DNA of 37,024 nt from Rhodospirillaceae bacterium (lineage in GTDB: Bacteria; Pseudomonadota; Alphaproteobacteria; Rhodospirillales; Rhodospirillaceae): assembly GCA_019752235.1 (NCBI GenBank), contig JAIEMI010000156.1:1-37024 (forward strand), in the 5' to 3' direction. The notes beneath the pieces are model-generated. The model saw only the letters and a list, made by a program, of their open reading frames with translations. It did not search any database and was not told the DNA's origin. The position numbers and the translations under genes are program-made. Below, one piece after another: positions 1-7,698 of this stretch. Every line of letters begins with the position of its first letter. The stretch's first letter is position 1.

Positions 1-50
1 ACCAGGATCTCGGCTTTCTTGCCAGATTCAGTTTTATCGGTGTCACTCAT
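1..50 (-). CDS. Partial unidentified CDS, N-terminus only
   Basis: An ATG on the minus strand at 50-48 opens a frame that runs off the left edge of the window. The visible residues are MSDTDKTESGKKAEIL, a polar, lysine-rich start. Only a weak purine-rich stretch (GAGAAAG) precedes the ATG. The frame is outside the ORF track because it is truncated. It would sit downstream of and co-oriented with the glycerate kinase gene, which ends 71 bases away. Sixteen residues are too few to name a family. Confidence 0.4.
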   Translation of the reverse strand, partial: MSDTDKTESGKKAEIL

Positions 51-121
51 GGCTTTCTCATGGTGCGTCCGGGTCGTGGACCAGTATAGGCCATGCAACC
101 TCAGATTCAAAAGCCTGCCCT

Positions 122-1399
122 TTAGGCTGGCCCCACCAGAATCGCCCTAAAATCGTTGACATTCGTATATGTGGGGCCCGGGTCCAGCAAATCGCCCAGG
201 GATGCGAAAACCCCTGCCGAATCGTTCCCCGCCAGCACTGCACGGATGTCCCAACCCGCCGTCCGCACGCGCCGCAAGGTGTCCGGTCCGATCAACGCCC
301 CGGCGGCGCCGGCGGCGCCATCCCGTCCATCCGTGTCCGCCGCCAGTCCCCAGACCCCGGCGCTGCCTTCAAGTTCGGCCGCTAGAGCAAGAGCAAATTC
401 GGTATTGGGCCCGCCGCGTCCGGCACCTTTGACGGTCACGACATATTCGCCGCCCGACAGGATTACGCACGGTGCTTGGACCGGCCCCGTGCCGGCTTGT
501 ACCGCACGCACTAATGCCGCCTGTGCGGCTGCGCCGGCACGCGCATCGCCGTCGAGGCGGTCTCCGAGATTGAGCACGGCGAGGCCTTCGCGCCGTGCCG
601 CTGCCGCGGCAGCGGCCAAGGCATCGCTCGGCCGCGCGATGATGCGCGTTGTCACATCGCCGTCATTTTCCTTGGGCGTTTCAAAATCGCCCGCAGTCAA
701 AGCCGTGCGAATAGCGGTGGGCACCGCCACGCTATATTTGTCGAGCACAGCCAAAGCATCGGCGCACGTTGTCGGGTCTGGTACGCAAGGGCCAGATGCG
801 ACCACGGCAGGGTCGTCGCCAATCACGTCGGATATGATGAGATTGAACACCGGCGCTGGCGCGGCGGCGGCGGCAAGGTGACCGCCTTTAATCGCAGAAA
901 GGTGCTTGCGCACACAATTTATTTGGGTGATGTCGGCCCCGCTTCGCAGCAGCGCAGCGGTGATGGCGCGTTTGTCGTCCAACGTTACCCCTGGAGCCGG
1001 CAAAGCCATCAGCGCCGACGCGCCGCCGGAGATCAGCGCCAGCACCATGTCACTCGGACCCGCGCTTTGTACAAGGCTCAGGATTTTTGCAGCGGCGGCT
1101 TCGCCGCGCACGTCAGGCACCGGATGCGATGCCTCGATGACAGTGACGCGCGGATTTTCGATTTTTGCGCTATAGCCGTCAGGAACGATCACCAGCCCTT
1201 CTAGGCGGTGCGGGTAACACTCCTCTACAACCGCGGCCATGGCGGCGGCGGCTTTGCCCGCACCGACAACAATGAGACGACCGGTCGGGGGCGAAGGAAG
1301 ATGGGGTGCCAGGCAGACATCGGCCTGGACCGACGCTACAGCCGTCTCGTACAGGCTCTTGAGAAAAGTGAAAGGATCAGGAGGAAGGGCGGTGGCCAT
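122..1399 (-). CDS. Glycerate 2-kinase, MOFRL (GckA/TtuD-type) family
   Basis: Predicted to phosphorylate D-glycerate to 2-phosphoglycerate with ATP in the cytoplasm, linking glyoxylate, tartrate or serine-cycle carbon to lower glycolysis. The 425-residue length fits the family. The N-terminal kinase domain shows the glycine-rich RLIVVGAGKAAAAMA segment (about residues 41-55) and the family motifs LISGGASALMALP and NCVRKHLSAIKGG. The C-terminal third is a MOFRL domain, with GGPNTEFALALAAEL in place of the usual NQEFALALA signature, followed by GLAADTDGRDG. No glyoxylate-pathway neighbours are visible, so the physiological source of glycerate is open. The symbol is left blank because gckA, ttuD and glxK cannot be separated here. 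Confidence 0.9.
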   Translation of the reverse strand: MATALPPDPFTFLKSLYETAVASVQADVCLAPHLPSPPTGRLIVVGAGKAAAAMAAVVEECYPHRLEGLVIVPDGYSAKIENPRVTVIEASHPVPDVRGEAAAAKILSLVQSAGPSDMVLALISGGASALMALPAPGVTLDDKRAITAALLRSGADITQINCVRKHLSAIKGGHLAAAAAPAPVFNLIISDVIGDDPAVVASGPCVPDPTTCADALAVLDKYSVAVPTAIRTALTAGDFETPKENDGDVTTRIIARPSDALAAAAAAARREGLAVLNLGDRLDGDARAGAAAQAALVRAVQAGTGPVQAPCVILSGGEYVVTVKGAGRGGPNTEFALALAAELEGSAGVWGLAADTDGRDGAAGAAGALIGPDTLRRVRTAGWDIRAVLAGNDSAGVFASLGDLLDPGPTYTNVNDFRAILVGPA

Positions 1400-1429
1400 G
1401 CCGACATCAACGCGATGTGACAGCGGAAG

Positions 1430-1789
1430 TCACGCACTTACCCACGTCAAGGCGCGTTTTTGGTTCCCATCCGTGTAGAACTCATAAGCGTCGGGCGGCA
1501 GGCTGTCGCGCAAAACCAGCGCCAGGCCCGCCCACGACGGACCGCCGACGATGGCGGCACGTTCGAACTTGTGCAGGTTGGATTTAAGGACCGCGCCTGT
1601 TTCCCAACTCGAATTCTCGTCCCAACCCAGAAGGCGGCTTAAGTCGGCATAGAGGCGGAACGTGGGGAACTGCGTCAGCACGTCGGTCATGGTGGGGATA
1701 AAAACGTCGGCATAGTCCTCTTCTGTGAGTGTGCCGACTGCGCGAAAACAAACAAGATTGCCGCCGCTTCCAGGCAACGTTTCCAACAT
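1430..1789 (-). CDS. SpoIIAA-like (STAS/SEC14-type) small protein
   Basis: A 119-residue protein of the SpoIIAA-like family (DUF3478 type). The pattern is an opening strand (LPGSGGNLVCFRAVGTLTEEDY), a helix followed by FRLYADLSRLLGWD, then KFERAAIVGGPSWAGLAL, and a C-terminal YEFYTDGNQKRALTWV. Family members are small alpha/beta proteins of unknown role; some are suspected lipid or partner-switch binders. I place the start at the internal Met at 1789 because GGAG lies seven bases upstream and the family begins there. The ORF-track start at 1840 adds 17 residues with no family resemblance. It lies downstream of the histidine kinase gene in the same direction, so co-transcription is possible but unproven. 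Confidence 0.75.
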   Translation of the reverse strand: MLETLPGSGGNLVCFRAVGTLTEEDYADVFIPTMTDVLTQFPTFRLYADLSRLLGWDENSSWETGAVLKSNLHKFERAAIVGGPSWAGLALVLRDSLPPDAYEFYTDGNQKRALTWVSA

Positions 1790-1845
1790 GACGGCACTCC
1801 GAATCAACCCAGGGTATGGGCACCCTATCAGGGCCTTCAAAGGAA

Positions 1846-1881
1846 GAAAATATTCAGACGACCGAAAATATTCAGACGACC
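1846..1881. repeat. Perfect tandem duplication of an 18-bp unit
   Basis: The unit GAAAATATTCAGACGACC occurs twice head to tail (1846-1863 and 1864-1881) in the gap between the histidine kinase stop and the SpoIIAA-like start. It is AT-richer than its surroundings. On the minus strand it lies in the untranslated stretch before the SpoIIAA-like gene. It may be a duplicated regulatory site or simple replication slippage. Confidence 0.9.
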
Positions 1882-1891
1882 GCGTTTCGGA

Positions 1892-4375
1892 TTATTGCGC
1901 CGCCTGCAGCTGCCTTTCGGCGATAGGGAGATAAACCTTAAAGCTGGTTTTGAGCCCCGGCACGCTGTCGACCGTCACGGTCCCGCCCCAGCTCTTCGCA
2001 AGACCCGAGACAACCGACAGACCGAGCCCGGTGCCTTTGCCCTGCGGTTTGGTCGTGAAGAACGGGTCGAAAACCTGGTCAATCTGGTGCGGGGGAATGC
2101 CCGGACCATTGTCTTCAATCTCCAGGCAGCAGTACACCCCCGGTGCGAGGCGCAAGGTTGCGGCGGTCGTGCCCATGAGATGCGTCGCCCCAATAGCAAT
2201 GCCGATGCGCCCAGGAACTGGTCCGCCGGTCGGCACAGCTTCGGCGGCATTGGTCAGCAAGTTGACAAGCACTTGCCCCAGCCCTGTCCGGTCGACACGC
2301 ACAGCGAGATCACCGGCATTGTCGCGAATTTCAAGCAGAGTGCCCGGAGCCAGCGTGCCGTCCATAAAATCGACGGTTTCGTGCACAACGTCGATAACTT
2401 GCACATTCTCGCGGCGGGGTGGACTTTGGCGCGCAAAAGCTAGGACGTTCCGCACAATCAGCATCGAGCGTTCCGCCGCGCGGCTGATGCGCTGAAAATA
2501 CTGCCGGACGTTGGCCGCGGCATCGTTCTGCGCCGCGCCAAAATTCGCGTAGATCATGATCGGCTGCAGCAGGTTGTTGATTTCATGCGCAAGGCCGCTA
2601 GCGAGCCGCCCGAGCGCTTCGGCCTTGCGGCTGGCTTCGTCCTGCTGACTGCGGGCACGGAGCTCGGTGACGTCAGTACCCGCGCCGCGATATCCCAAAT
2701 AATTGCCTTTGGCGTCGAAACGCGGATTACCGCTGACACGCAGCCAGCGTGTTTCGCCGGTTTCATTGAGTGTCGGGATCAGCAAGCTGCGGAATTTATC
2801 GCGCTTGGCGACAGCGTTTCGCATTTCGAAGCGGTCGCCATCATCATGTAATGGAATATGGTCGGCAAGCACAAGCGGATGTCCCACCCAAGCGCCGCCC
2901 ATGTTATTCCCGCTGAACAGCCGGATAACGCCTAGCGTATCCAGTTCCCATATATAATCGCTTGAGCACTCGACAATGTCGTGCAGACGCTCCGCGTCCT
3001 CGCGAATAATGCTTTCGGCGTTGCGGATAGCCGTAACGTCTTGCGCCACGCCGAAAATGCGGGAGGGCCTGCCGTCTTCGTTATCGAAAATCCGCCAGGC
3101 ATACCGGATATGGCGGATATCTCCGTCCGGTGTCCGGATACGGCATTCAACATCGTCTTTGACCTTGCTGCTATCCACCGCGCGCCAGGCTTCCATCAGC
3201 TTGTCCTGGTCCTCCGGGATGACCATGCGGCTGAATCCCGCGCGATCCGGTGCGAATGTTTCCGGAGTCACACCATGAATTTGGTACATCAGAGGGGACC
3301 AAACCGGTATCTGTGAATTCACGGCGCGCTCGAAATAGCCGATGCCGGAAAGCCGCTGGGACTCGCTCAAACTGTTTTCACTCGCCGCCAAAGCCCGCTG
3401 CGTTGCCTGCTCGGCGCCGATGCGCCGTATGAGCCACAACGTCAGCCCTATGATGACCAGGATGCCGATGAGCGCTGAAGCGACCAGCACCTGGCTGGAT
3501 TGGCTCCAGCGGTCGATCACTTGCGACCAGTTCGCTTTAATGACGACGACCGCGGGATACCTTTTCAACACGCGATACGACAGCAGTTGATCGCTATTTT
3601 CGCCGTTGACGCGGTAAACCCCCGCCGGAGCGGCCGGCACCATTTCTCCAAAGACCCGCTTCTCGACATCTGAAAGTTCGCGTTTGCGATCGGGCGTTGT
3701 ACTCGCCAGCGGCGCGCCGTCGCGCCTGAACAACTCGATAGACGTATAGCGGGTTGGCACCGAGCCGCCAAAAGCGCGCGTGAACGTGTCGAGCGTCACC
3801 GTCACCAGACACACGCCGCGAAAAATATTCTCTTTGTCGTAAATCGCTTTACTGATTGTCAGCACCCACGCACTCGACACCATGTCGCGGCCAGGGCGCG
3901 CCACGTACAGCATGCGCTCGCCGCGTTCGCGTGCTTTGACGTGAACCTCGAACAAGGGCTGGCCGCGTACATCAGGTAATTTGGCGACCGTGTGCAGCCG
4001 CCCATCGGGCTCGCGAATGACGGCCTGCGCCATTGTGCCGTCGGCGGTAAGGAAGCCTATTGAGTGGACCACCCTCCACTTGTCGCCGAGGCTGACAAAA
4101 CGCTGCGCGATCTCGGACCGCGCTCGCACCACGTCATTACCATCGAGGATCTCCTCGATGGCGTGGTCGATAATGACCTCGGCCGCTTCGAACGTGTTCT
4201 CGGTGTTGGCTTCGAGAATTTGACTGAATTGCTGCACGTCGCGGCGGGCCGCGGCGACGGTCGTGTTGTAGGTCTGCCAGACTTGCACGGTGACCATGAC
4301 CGCAATGATGACGATGGCCGCTCCGGCCACCATCAATGTGCGCTGCTTCAAATTGGGATTGGCCCGGACAGCCAT
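1892..4375 (-). CDS. Membrane sensor histidine kinase, two PAS domains
   Basis: An 827-residue hybrid of a periplasmic sensor and a cytoplasmic histidine kinase. A first membrane helix (about 14-34) and a second (about 295-318) enclose a roughly 250-residue extracytoplasmic region of the PDC/Cache type. Two PAS domains follow (about 340-465 and 470-585, each ending in GVAQDVTAI or GAGTDVTEL). The dimerisation H-box LASGLAHEINNLLQPI carries the likely phospho-acceptor His597. The catalytic domain has the N-box LLTNAAEAV, G1 box IEDNGPGIPP (about 755) and FDPFFTTKPQGKGTGLGLSVV. The HEINNLLQP form resembles NtrB/DctB-like HisKA kinases. No response regulator lies beside it, so it is an orphan. 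Ligand and target are unknown. Confidence 0.92.
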   Translation of the reverse strand: MAVRANPNLKQRTLMVAGAAIVIIAVMVTVQVWQTYNTTVAAARRDVQQFSQILEANTENTFEAAEVIIDHAIEEILDGNDVVRARSEIAQRFVSLGDKWRVVHSIGFLTADGTMAQAVIREPDGRLHTVAKLPDVRGQPLFEVHVKARERGERMLYVARPGRDMVSSAWVLTISKAIYDKENIFRGVCLVTVTLDTFTRAFGGSVPTRYTSIELFRRDGAPLASTTPDRKRELSDVEKRVFGEMVPAAPAGVYRVNGENSDQLLSYRVLKRYPAVVVIKANWSQVIDRWSQSSQVLVASALIGILVIIGLTLWLIRRIGAEQATQRALAASENSLSESQRLSGIGYFERAVNSQIPVWSPLMYQIHGVTPETFAPDRAGFSRMVIPEDQDKLMEAWRAVDSSKVKDDVECRIRTPDGDIRHIRYAWRIFDNEDGRPSRIFGVAQDVTAIRNAESIIREDAERLHDIVECSSDYIWELDTLGVIRLFSGNNMGGAWVGHPLVLADHIPLHDDGDRFEMRNAVAKRDKFRSLLIPTLNETGETRWLRVSGNPRFDAKGNYLGYRGAGTDVTELRARSQQDEASRKAEALGRLASGLAHEINNLLQPIMIYANFGAAQNDAAANVRQYFQRISRAAERSMLIVRNVLAFARQSPPRRENVQVIDVVHETVDFMDGTLAPGTLLEIRDNAGDLAVRVDRTGLGQVLVNLLTNAAEAVPTGGPVPGRIGIAIGATHLMGTTAATLRLAPGVYCCLEIEDNGPGIPPHQIDQVFDPFFTTKPQGKGTGLGLSVVSGLAKSWGGTVTVDSVPGLKTSFKVYLPIAERQLQAAQ

Positions 4376-4528
4376 CCGTACCCCCGCGAGTCCCCGAACC
4401 GACTCTATCCCAGACCCCTTCCTAACTCCATGCGTGCATGCGTACCGGGTGGCGCACTTAATGGTTTTACGACGCCCGGGGGGTTACAAGCTCTCTTCAC
4501 GCTGCCCCGGGTCAAAATAAAGATGTTA

Positions 4529-4543
4529 TAAATCAGTGATTTA
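4529..4543. promoter_or_regulatory. Inverted repeat upstream of hspQ
   Basis: TAAATCA-G-TGATTTA is a 7-1-7 perfect dyad in the 252-bp gap between the divergent histidine kinase and hspQ genes, about 85 bases before the hspQ start. It could be an operator serving either gene. The assignment rests on symmetry and position only. Confidence 0.4.
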
Positions 4544-4627
4544 GGTTGCAGCCCTGGACCTTTAGCCGGGGGATTCTTATCCTGCCCATTCCGCCGCCGC
4601 GCACGAAATCCCTGTAGAGGGATAAAA

Positions 4628-4963
4628 ATGGTCATGGAACTCAGAAACGCAAAATTCAAAATCGGACAGGTGGTCAAACACCGCTCGTTTCCATTCCGCG
4701 GCGTGATTTTCGACGTCGACCCTGAATTCGCCAACACCGAAGAATGGTGGTTGGCGATTCCGGAGGAAAAACGCCCCCGCAAGGACCAGCCGTTTTATCA
4801 TCTGCTGGCCGAGAACGCGCAAACCCACTATGTCGCTTATGTGTCGCAGCAGAACCTGCTGGCGGACGAATCCGGAGAACCCGTGAAACACCCGGAGGTG
4901 CGCTCCTATTTCGCCGAGTTCAAGGGCGACCACTATGTCATGCTACGGTCCTACGCGAACTAG
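4628..4963 (+). CDS. hspQ: Heat shock protein HspQ
   Basis: A 111-residue protein of the HspQ/YccV family, first described as hemimethylated-DNA binding and later as a specificity-enhancing factor for the Lon protease. Recognisable family segments are KFKIGQVVKHRSFPFRGVIFDVDPEF near the N-terminus, then EEWWLAIPEEKRPRKDQPFYHLLAEN, and TPYVAYVSQQNL-like THYVAYVSQQNLLAD toward the end. Length matches the family. GAGGG lies seven bases before the ATG at 4628. The gene stands between a divergent kinase and a peroxiredoxin, which suggests a small stress-response grouping. No sigma-32 promoter was confidently read. Confidence 0.9.
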   Translation: MVMELRNAKFKIGQVVKHRSFPFRGVIFDVDPEFANTEEWWLAIPEEKRPRKDQPFYHLLAENAQTHYVAYVSQQNLLADESGEPVKHPEVRSYFAEFKGDHYVMLRSYAN

Positions 4964-5003
4964 CCAGCCCTGGTCACCACGATTCGCAGCTATATTCTTC
5001 TGT

Positions 5004-5084
5004 AAATCATTTGGAAAATCGGCGCTAAGTCCTTACCTTAGCCGCCTTACCAAGGCCGTACCCCAGCGGCGGAAAATCATTTGG
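5004..5084. repeat. Direct repeat AAATCATTTGG, two copies
   Basis: The 11-mer AAATCATTTGG occurs at 5004-5014 and again at 5074-5084, exactly 70 bases (about seven helical turns) apart. Both copies are in the short gap before the peroxiredoxin gene. This could be a paired binding site for a redox regulator, or chance. Confidence 0.4.
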
Positions 5085-5111
5085 TACGCACACTTTAATC
5101 ACGAGGACACG

Positions 5112-5591
5112 ATGACCATTAAACAAGGCGACAAGCTGCCCGCAGGCTCCTTCAAGGTGAAAACCGCGGACGGAATCAAAGACCTTTCCACCGACGAGAT
5201 TTTCAAAGGCAAGAAAGTGGTGCTGTTCTCGGTGCCCGGCGCATTCACGCCGACGTGCTCCAACCAGCATCTGCCCAGCTATCTCAAAAACTACGACAAG
5301 GTGAAGGCGCAAGGCGTCGACACCATTGCCTGTATGGCCGTCAACGACGCCTTCGTGATGGAAGCCTGGGGCAAGGATAAGGGCGTAGGCGACAAGATCC
5401 TCATGCTGGCCGACGGCAACGGTGAATACACCAAAGCGCTGGGTCTGGAACTGGACGGCAGCAAGTTCGGCCTCGGTTCGCGCGGCAAGCGTTTCTCGAT
5501 GATCGTCAATAACGGCGTCGTCGAAAAGCTGAATGTCGATGAGGCCGGTTACGCGCTGACCAGCGCAGAAGCGACCTGTTCGATCAATTAA
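5112..5591 (+). CDS. Peroxiredoxin, Prx5-like redoxin
   Basis: A 159-residue thiol peroxidase that reduces hydrogen peroxide or organic hydroperoxides, probably with glutathione, glutaredoxin or thioredoxin as reductant. The peroxidatic cysteine is Cys49 in VPGAFTPTCS, the Prx5 hallmark. Further cysteines occur in IACMAV and near the end (EATCSIN); the last could act in resolution. The ORF-track start at 4935 is rejected: its first 59 residues are unrelated to the family, whereas MTIKQGDKLP is the usual beginning and GAGG lies just upstream of the ATG at 5112. The gene follows hspQ by about 150 bases, which contain a repeated AAATCATTTGG. Confidence 0.93.
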   Translation: MTIKQGDKLPAGSFKVKTADGIKDLSTDEIFKGKKVVLFSVPGAFTPTCSNQHLPSYLKNYDKVKAQGVDTIACMAVNDAFVMEAWGKDKGVGDKILMLADGNGEYTKALGLELDGSKFGLGSRGKRFSMIVNNGVVEKLNVDEAGYALTSAEATCSIN

Positions 5592-5673
5592 GACTCTCCG
5601 CGATGATCCGCGCCTGCATTATCTCCGTCATCGGATTTGATGTGGGCGCGGCCTTCTCTCCGTCGGTGCGCCG

Positions 5674-7695
5674 ATGACCGGTTCCAAAGGCCCCGCCAAG
5701 TCCATTATCTCGGCGGTGGGCCGCTCGGGAACCACCATTATCCACAAATTGCTGCTCGATATTTACGTCGATCATTACGGCGGCGAATTTGATTGCCTCT
5801 ACGAGCCCTTTGTCTGGGACAGCGCCGCCATCGGCCACTATCCCCGGGACGCCGCGCGCGAGGCGCAATTCGGCAACAAAGACGCCCTGAGTGAAGAGGG
5901 CATTTTCTATCACACCAAGCTGCCGCTGTTTGCGGGCTCAGAGCAGCAAGATCCCACGTTAGACGGCCTCCCCGCTTATCTCAAAACGCACACCGCGCGG
6001 CCTTTGCTGGCGAAGTTCATCCGCGCCAACGGGCGCCTGGGCTACCTCGACCAATTGTATCCCGACGGCCGCTTCATCATCACGTTGCGCAATCCCTTTG
6101 ACGTGGTGAATTCGGTCATCACCAAATTCTCGTTCTTCGGCGCCGAGTTCCACAAAAACGATTACCCGCGCTTCTGCCGCGATGTGAAGCGCCTCTTCGG
6201 CGTCGACCTGCCGGCCGAGCATGAACTGCCGGCCGCCTACCGCGCTGCGCTGTGGGCGCATTTCATGAACCTCGCCGCCGTCACGCACGCTGTCGGCAAG
6301 CCGAATTATAAGGTCATCGTTTACGAAGATTGGGCCGCCAACCGCGAGGCCTATACCAAGATCATTTGCGACCACGTCGGCGCGACATACAAACCTGCCT
6401 ACGACAACGCGACCGCCGCGCCCGTCGGCCGCGTCACCAAAGGCGCGCCGACGCTGACCGTCGACGAAGTCGAAGCCATTAAGCCGCTCTTCGAGCAGTA
6501 CCTGGCAATCACCGCGCCGCTGGCGAAACTCTCGCCCATCGATGGCGACAAAATCTTACGCAAATACGCCGCGGCCACACCGCGCACGAGCACCCGCGAC
6601 GAACGCGGCCTCGGCTGGTCCCCCGTGAAACTGGAAAGCGAACTGTTCAGCTTCAACCGTGCGCTCCGCGACAGCGCCAATCTCAACCGCCTACGCATCG
6701 CCGAGGTGCAACGCCTCACATTGGCGTCAGCCGTGCCAGCGCCCACGACCGGCCTTATTCCCATCAGCGTCGTCGTGACGAGTTACAACAACGCCGCCAC
6801 CATCAAGCGTGCCGTCGACAGCGTCCTGCGCCAATCCTACCCGGTGGCGGAAGTGGTCGTCGCCGATGACGGTTCCACCGACGGCAGCCAGGCGTTGCTG
6901 CACGCCCTCGCGGCAGCCGACAGCCGCGTACGCGTTATCGCCCGCGAACGCAACGTCGGCGTCTCGGCCAATCGCAACGCCGCGCTCCGCGATACCGCCC
7001 AAGCCTTCATTTCGCAACTGGATGGGGACGACGAGTTCCACCCCACGAAGATCGAGCGCGAAGCGGCAGCTTTAGGCGGACGTACGGATACCGTGGCTTT
7101 CAGCGATACGTTAAAGCTCGGGCCCGAGGAATATTGGGACTGCCTTTGGTTCGCGGGCCTCAGCGGCCGTGACGCGCTGGCGGCCATGGTGTCACGCCGC
7201 GCGTCCCTGCCGCGGGACATGCTGATGGCCAAAGACCTCTTTTTCGCCGCCGGCGGCTACCGCGAAGACATTTCCATCTACGAGGACTGGGGCTTTAAAA
7301 TTCGCCTTACCGAAAAGGCCAGGCACTGGCTCTATTCCGGCGGGCCCGGCACGGTTTATCGCCCGGGCGGACTGTCACAGGTGAATCACGTTAAACACCT
7401 GCATGGCGTGCTGAGGATTATTTGCGACGATGCCGCCGACGTCATCGCGCGTAACGGCGCCCAAGTGCCGGCGCTTCAGGGCCTTTTCAAGGTCATGAAA
7501 ATCGATCTGCCGCCTCAGGCTTTCGCCCAGGTTCAGGATCTTCTGGCGCTCAAAGTCGATGTCGTCTTCGACAACATTCGCCGCAACCTGCTCGACAAGC
7601 CGGCCTCGGCCTACGACGGCCAGGAACAGGTATTCATGGAGCGACTGGAGCGGGCCGTAAGCATCGTCGGCACAATGCTGGTCGCCAAAGCGTAA
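5674..7695 (+). CDS. Sulfotransferase-glycosyltransferase (GT2) fusion
   Basis: A 673-residue two-domain enzyme. The N-terminal half is a sulfotransferase: the PAPS 5'-phosphate loop is VGRSGTTII (residues 15-23), and FIITLRNPFDVVNSV (about 131-145) matches the 3'-phosphate-binding segment. From about residue 362 a GT-A family 2 domain begins (ISVVVTSYNNAATIKRAVDSVLRQSY), with VVADDGSTDGSQ and the metal-binding LDGDDEFHP near residue 450. It is followed by a helical tail. The likely role is building and sulfating a surface polysaccharide. The start at 5674 has a weak ribosome site. The gene converges on the pyruvyltransferase gene with only three bases between stop codons. Acceptor and sugar donor cannot be read from the sequence. 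Confidence 0.88.
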   Translation: MTGSKGPAKSIISAVGRSGTTIIHKLLLDIYVDHYGGEFDCLYEPFVWDSAAIGHYPRDAAREAQFGNKDALSEEGIFYHTKLPLFAGSEQQDPTLDGLPAYLKTHTARPLLAKFIRANGRLGYLDQLYPDGRFIITLRNPFDVVNSVITKFSFFGAEFHKNDYPRFCRDVKRLFGVDLPAEHELPAAYRAALWAHFMNLAAVTHAVGKPNYKVIVYEDWAANREAYTKIICDHVGATYKPAYDNATAAPVGRVTKGAPTLTVDEVEAIKPLFEQYLAITAPLAKLSPIDGDKILRKYAAATPRTSTRDERGLGWSPVKLESELFSFNRALRDSANLNRLRIAEVQRLTLASAVPAPTTGLIPISVVVTSYNNAATIKRAVDSVLRQSYPVAEVVVADDGSTDGSQALLHALAAADSRVRVIARERNVGVSANRNAALRDTAQAFISQLDGDDEFHPTKIEREAAALGGRTDTVAFSDTLKLGPEEYWDCLWFAGLSGRDALAAMVSRRASLPRDMLMAKDLFFAAGGYREDISIYEDWGFKIRLTEKARHWLYSGGPGTVYRPGGLSQVNHVKHLHGVLRIICDDAADVIARNGAQVPALQGLFKVMKIDLPPQAFAQVQDLLALKVDVVFDNIRRNLLDKPASAYDGQEQVFMERLERAVSIVGTMLVAKA

Positions 7696-7698
7696 CGG

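Noticed and set aside
156-881. 241-aa plus-strand ORF
   Set aside because: Antisense to the glycerate kinase; Ala/Ser/Pro-rich shadow.
4935-5111. N-terminal extension of the peroxiredoxin
   Set aside because: The extra 59 residues overlap the end of hspQ, have no family match, and a good ribosome site precedes the ATG at 5112.
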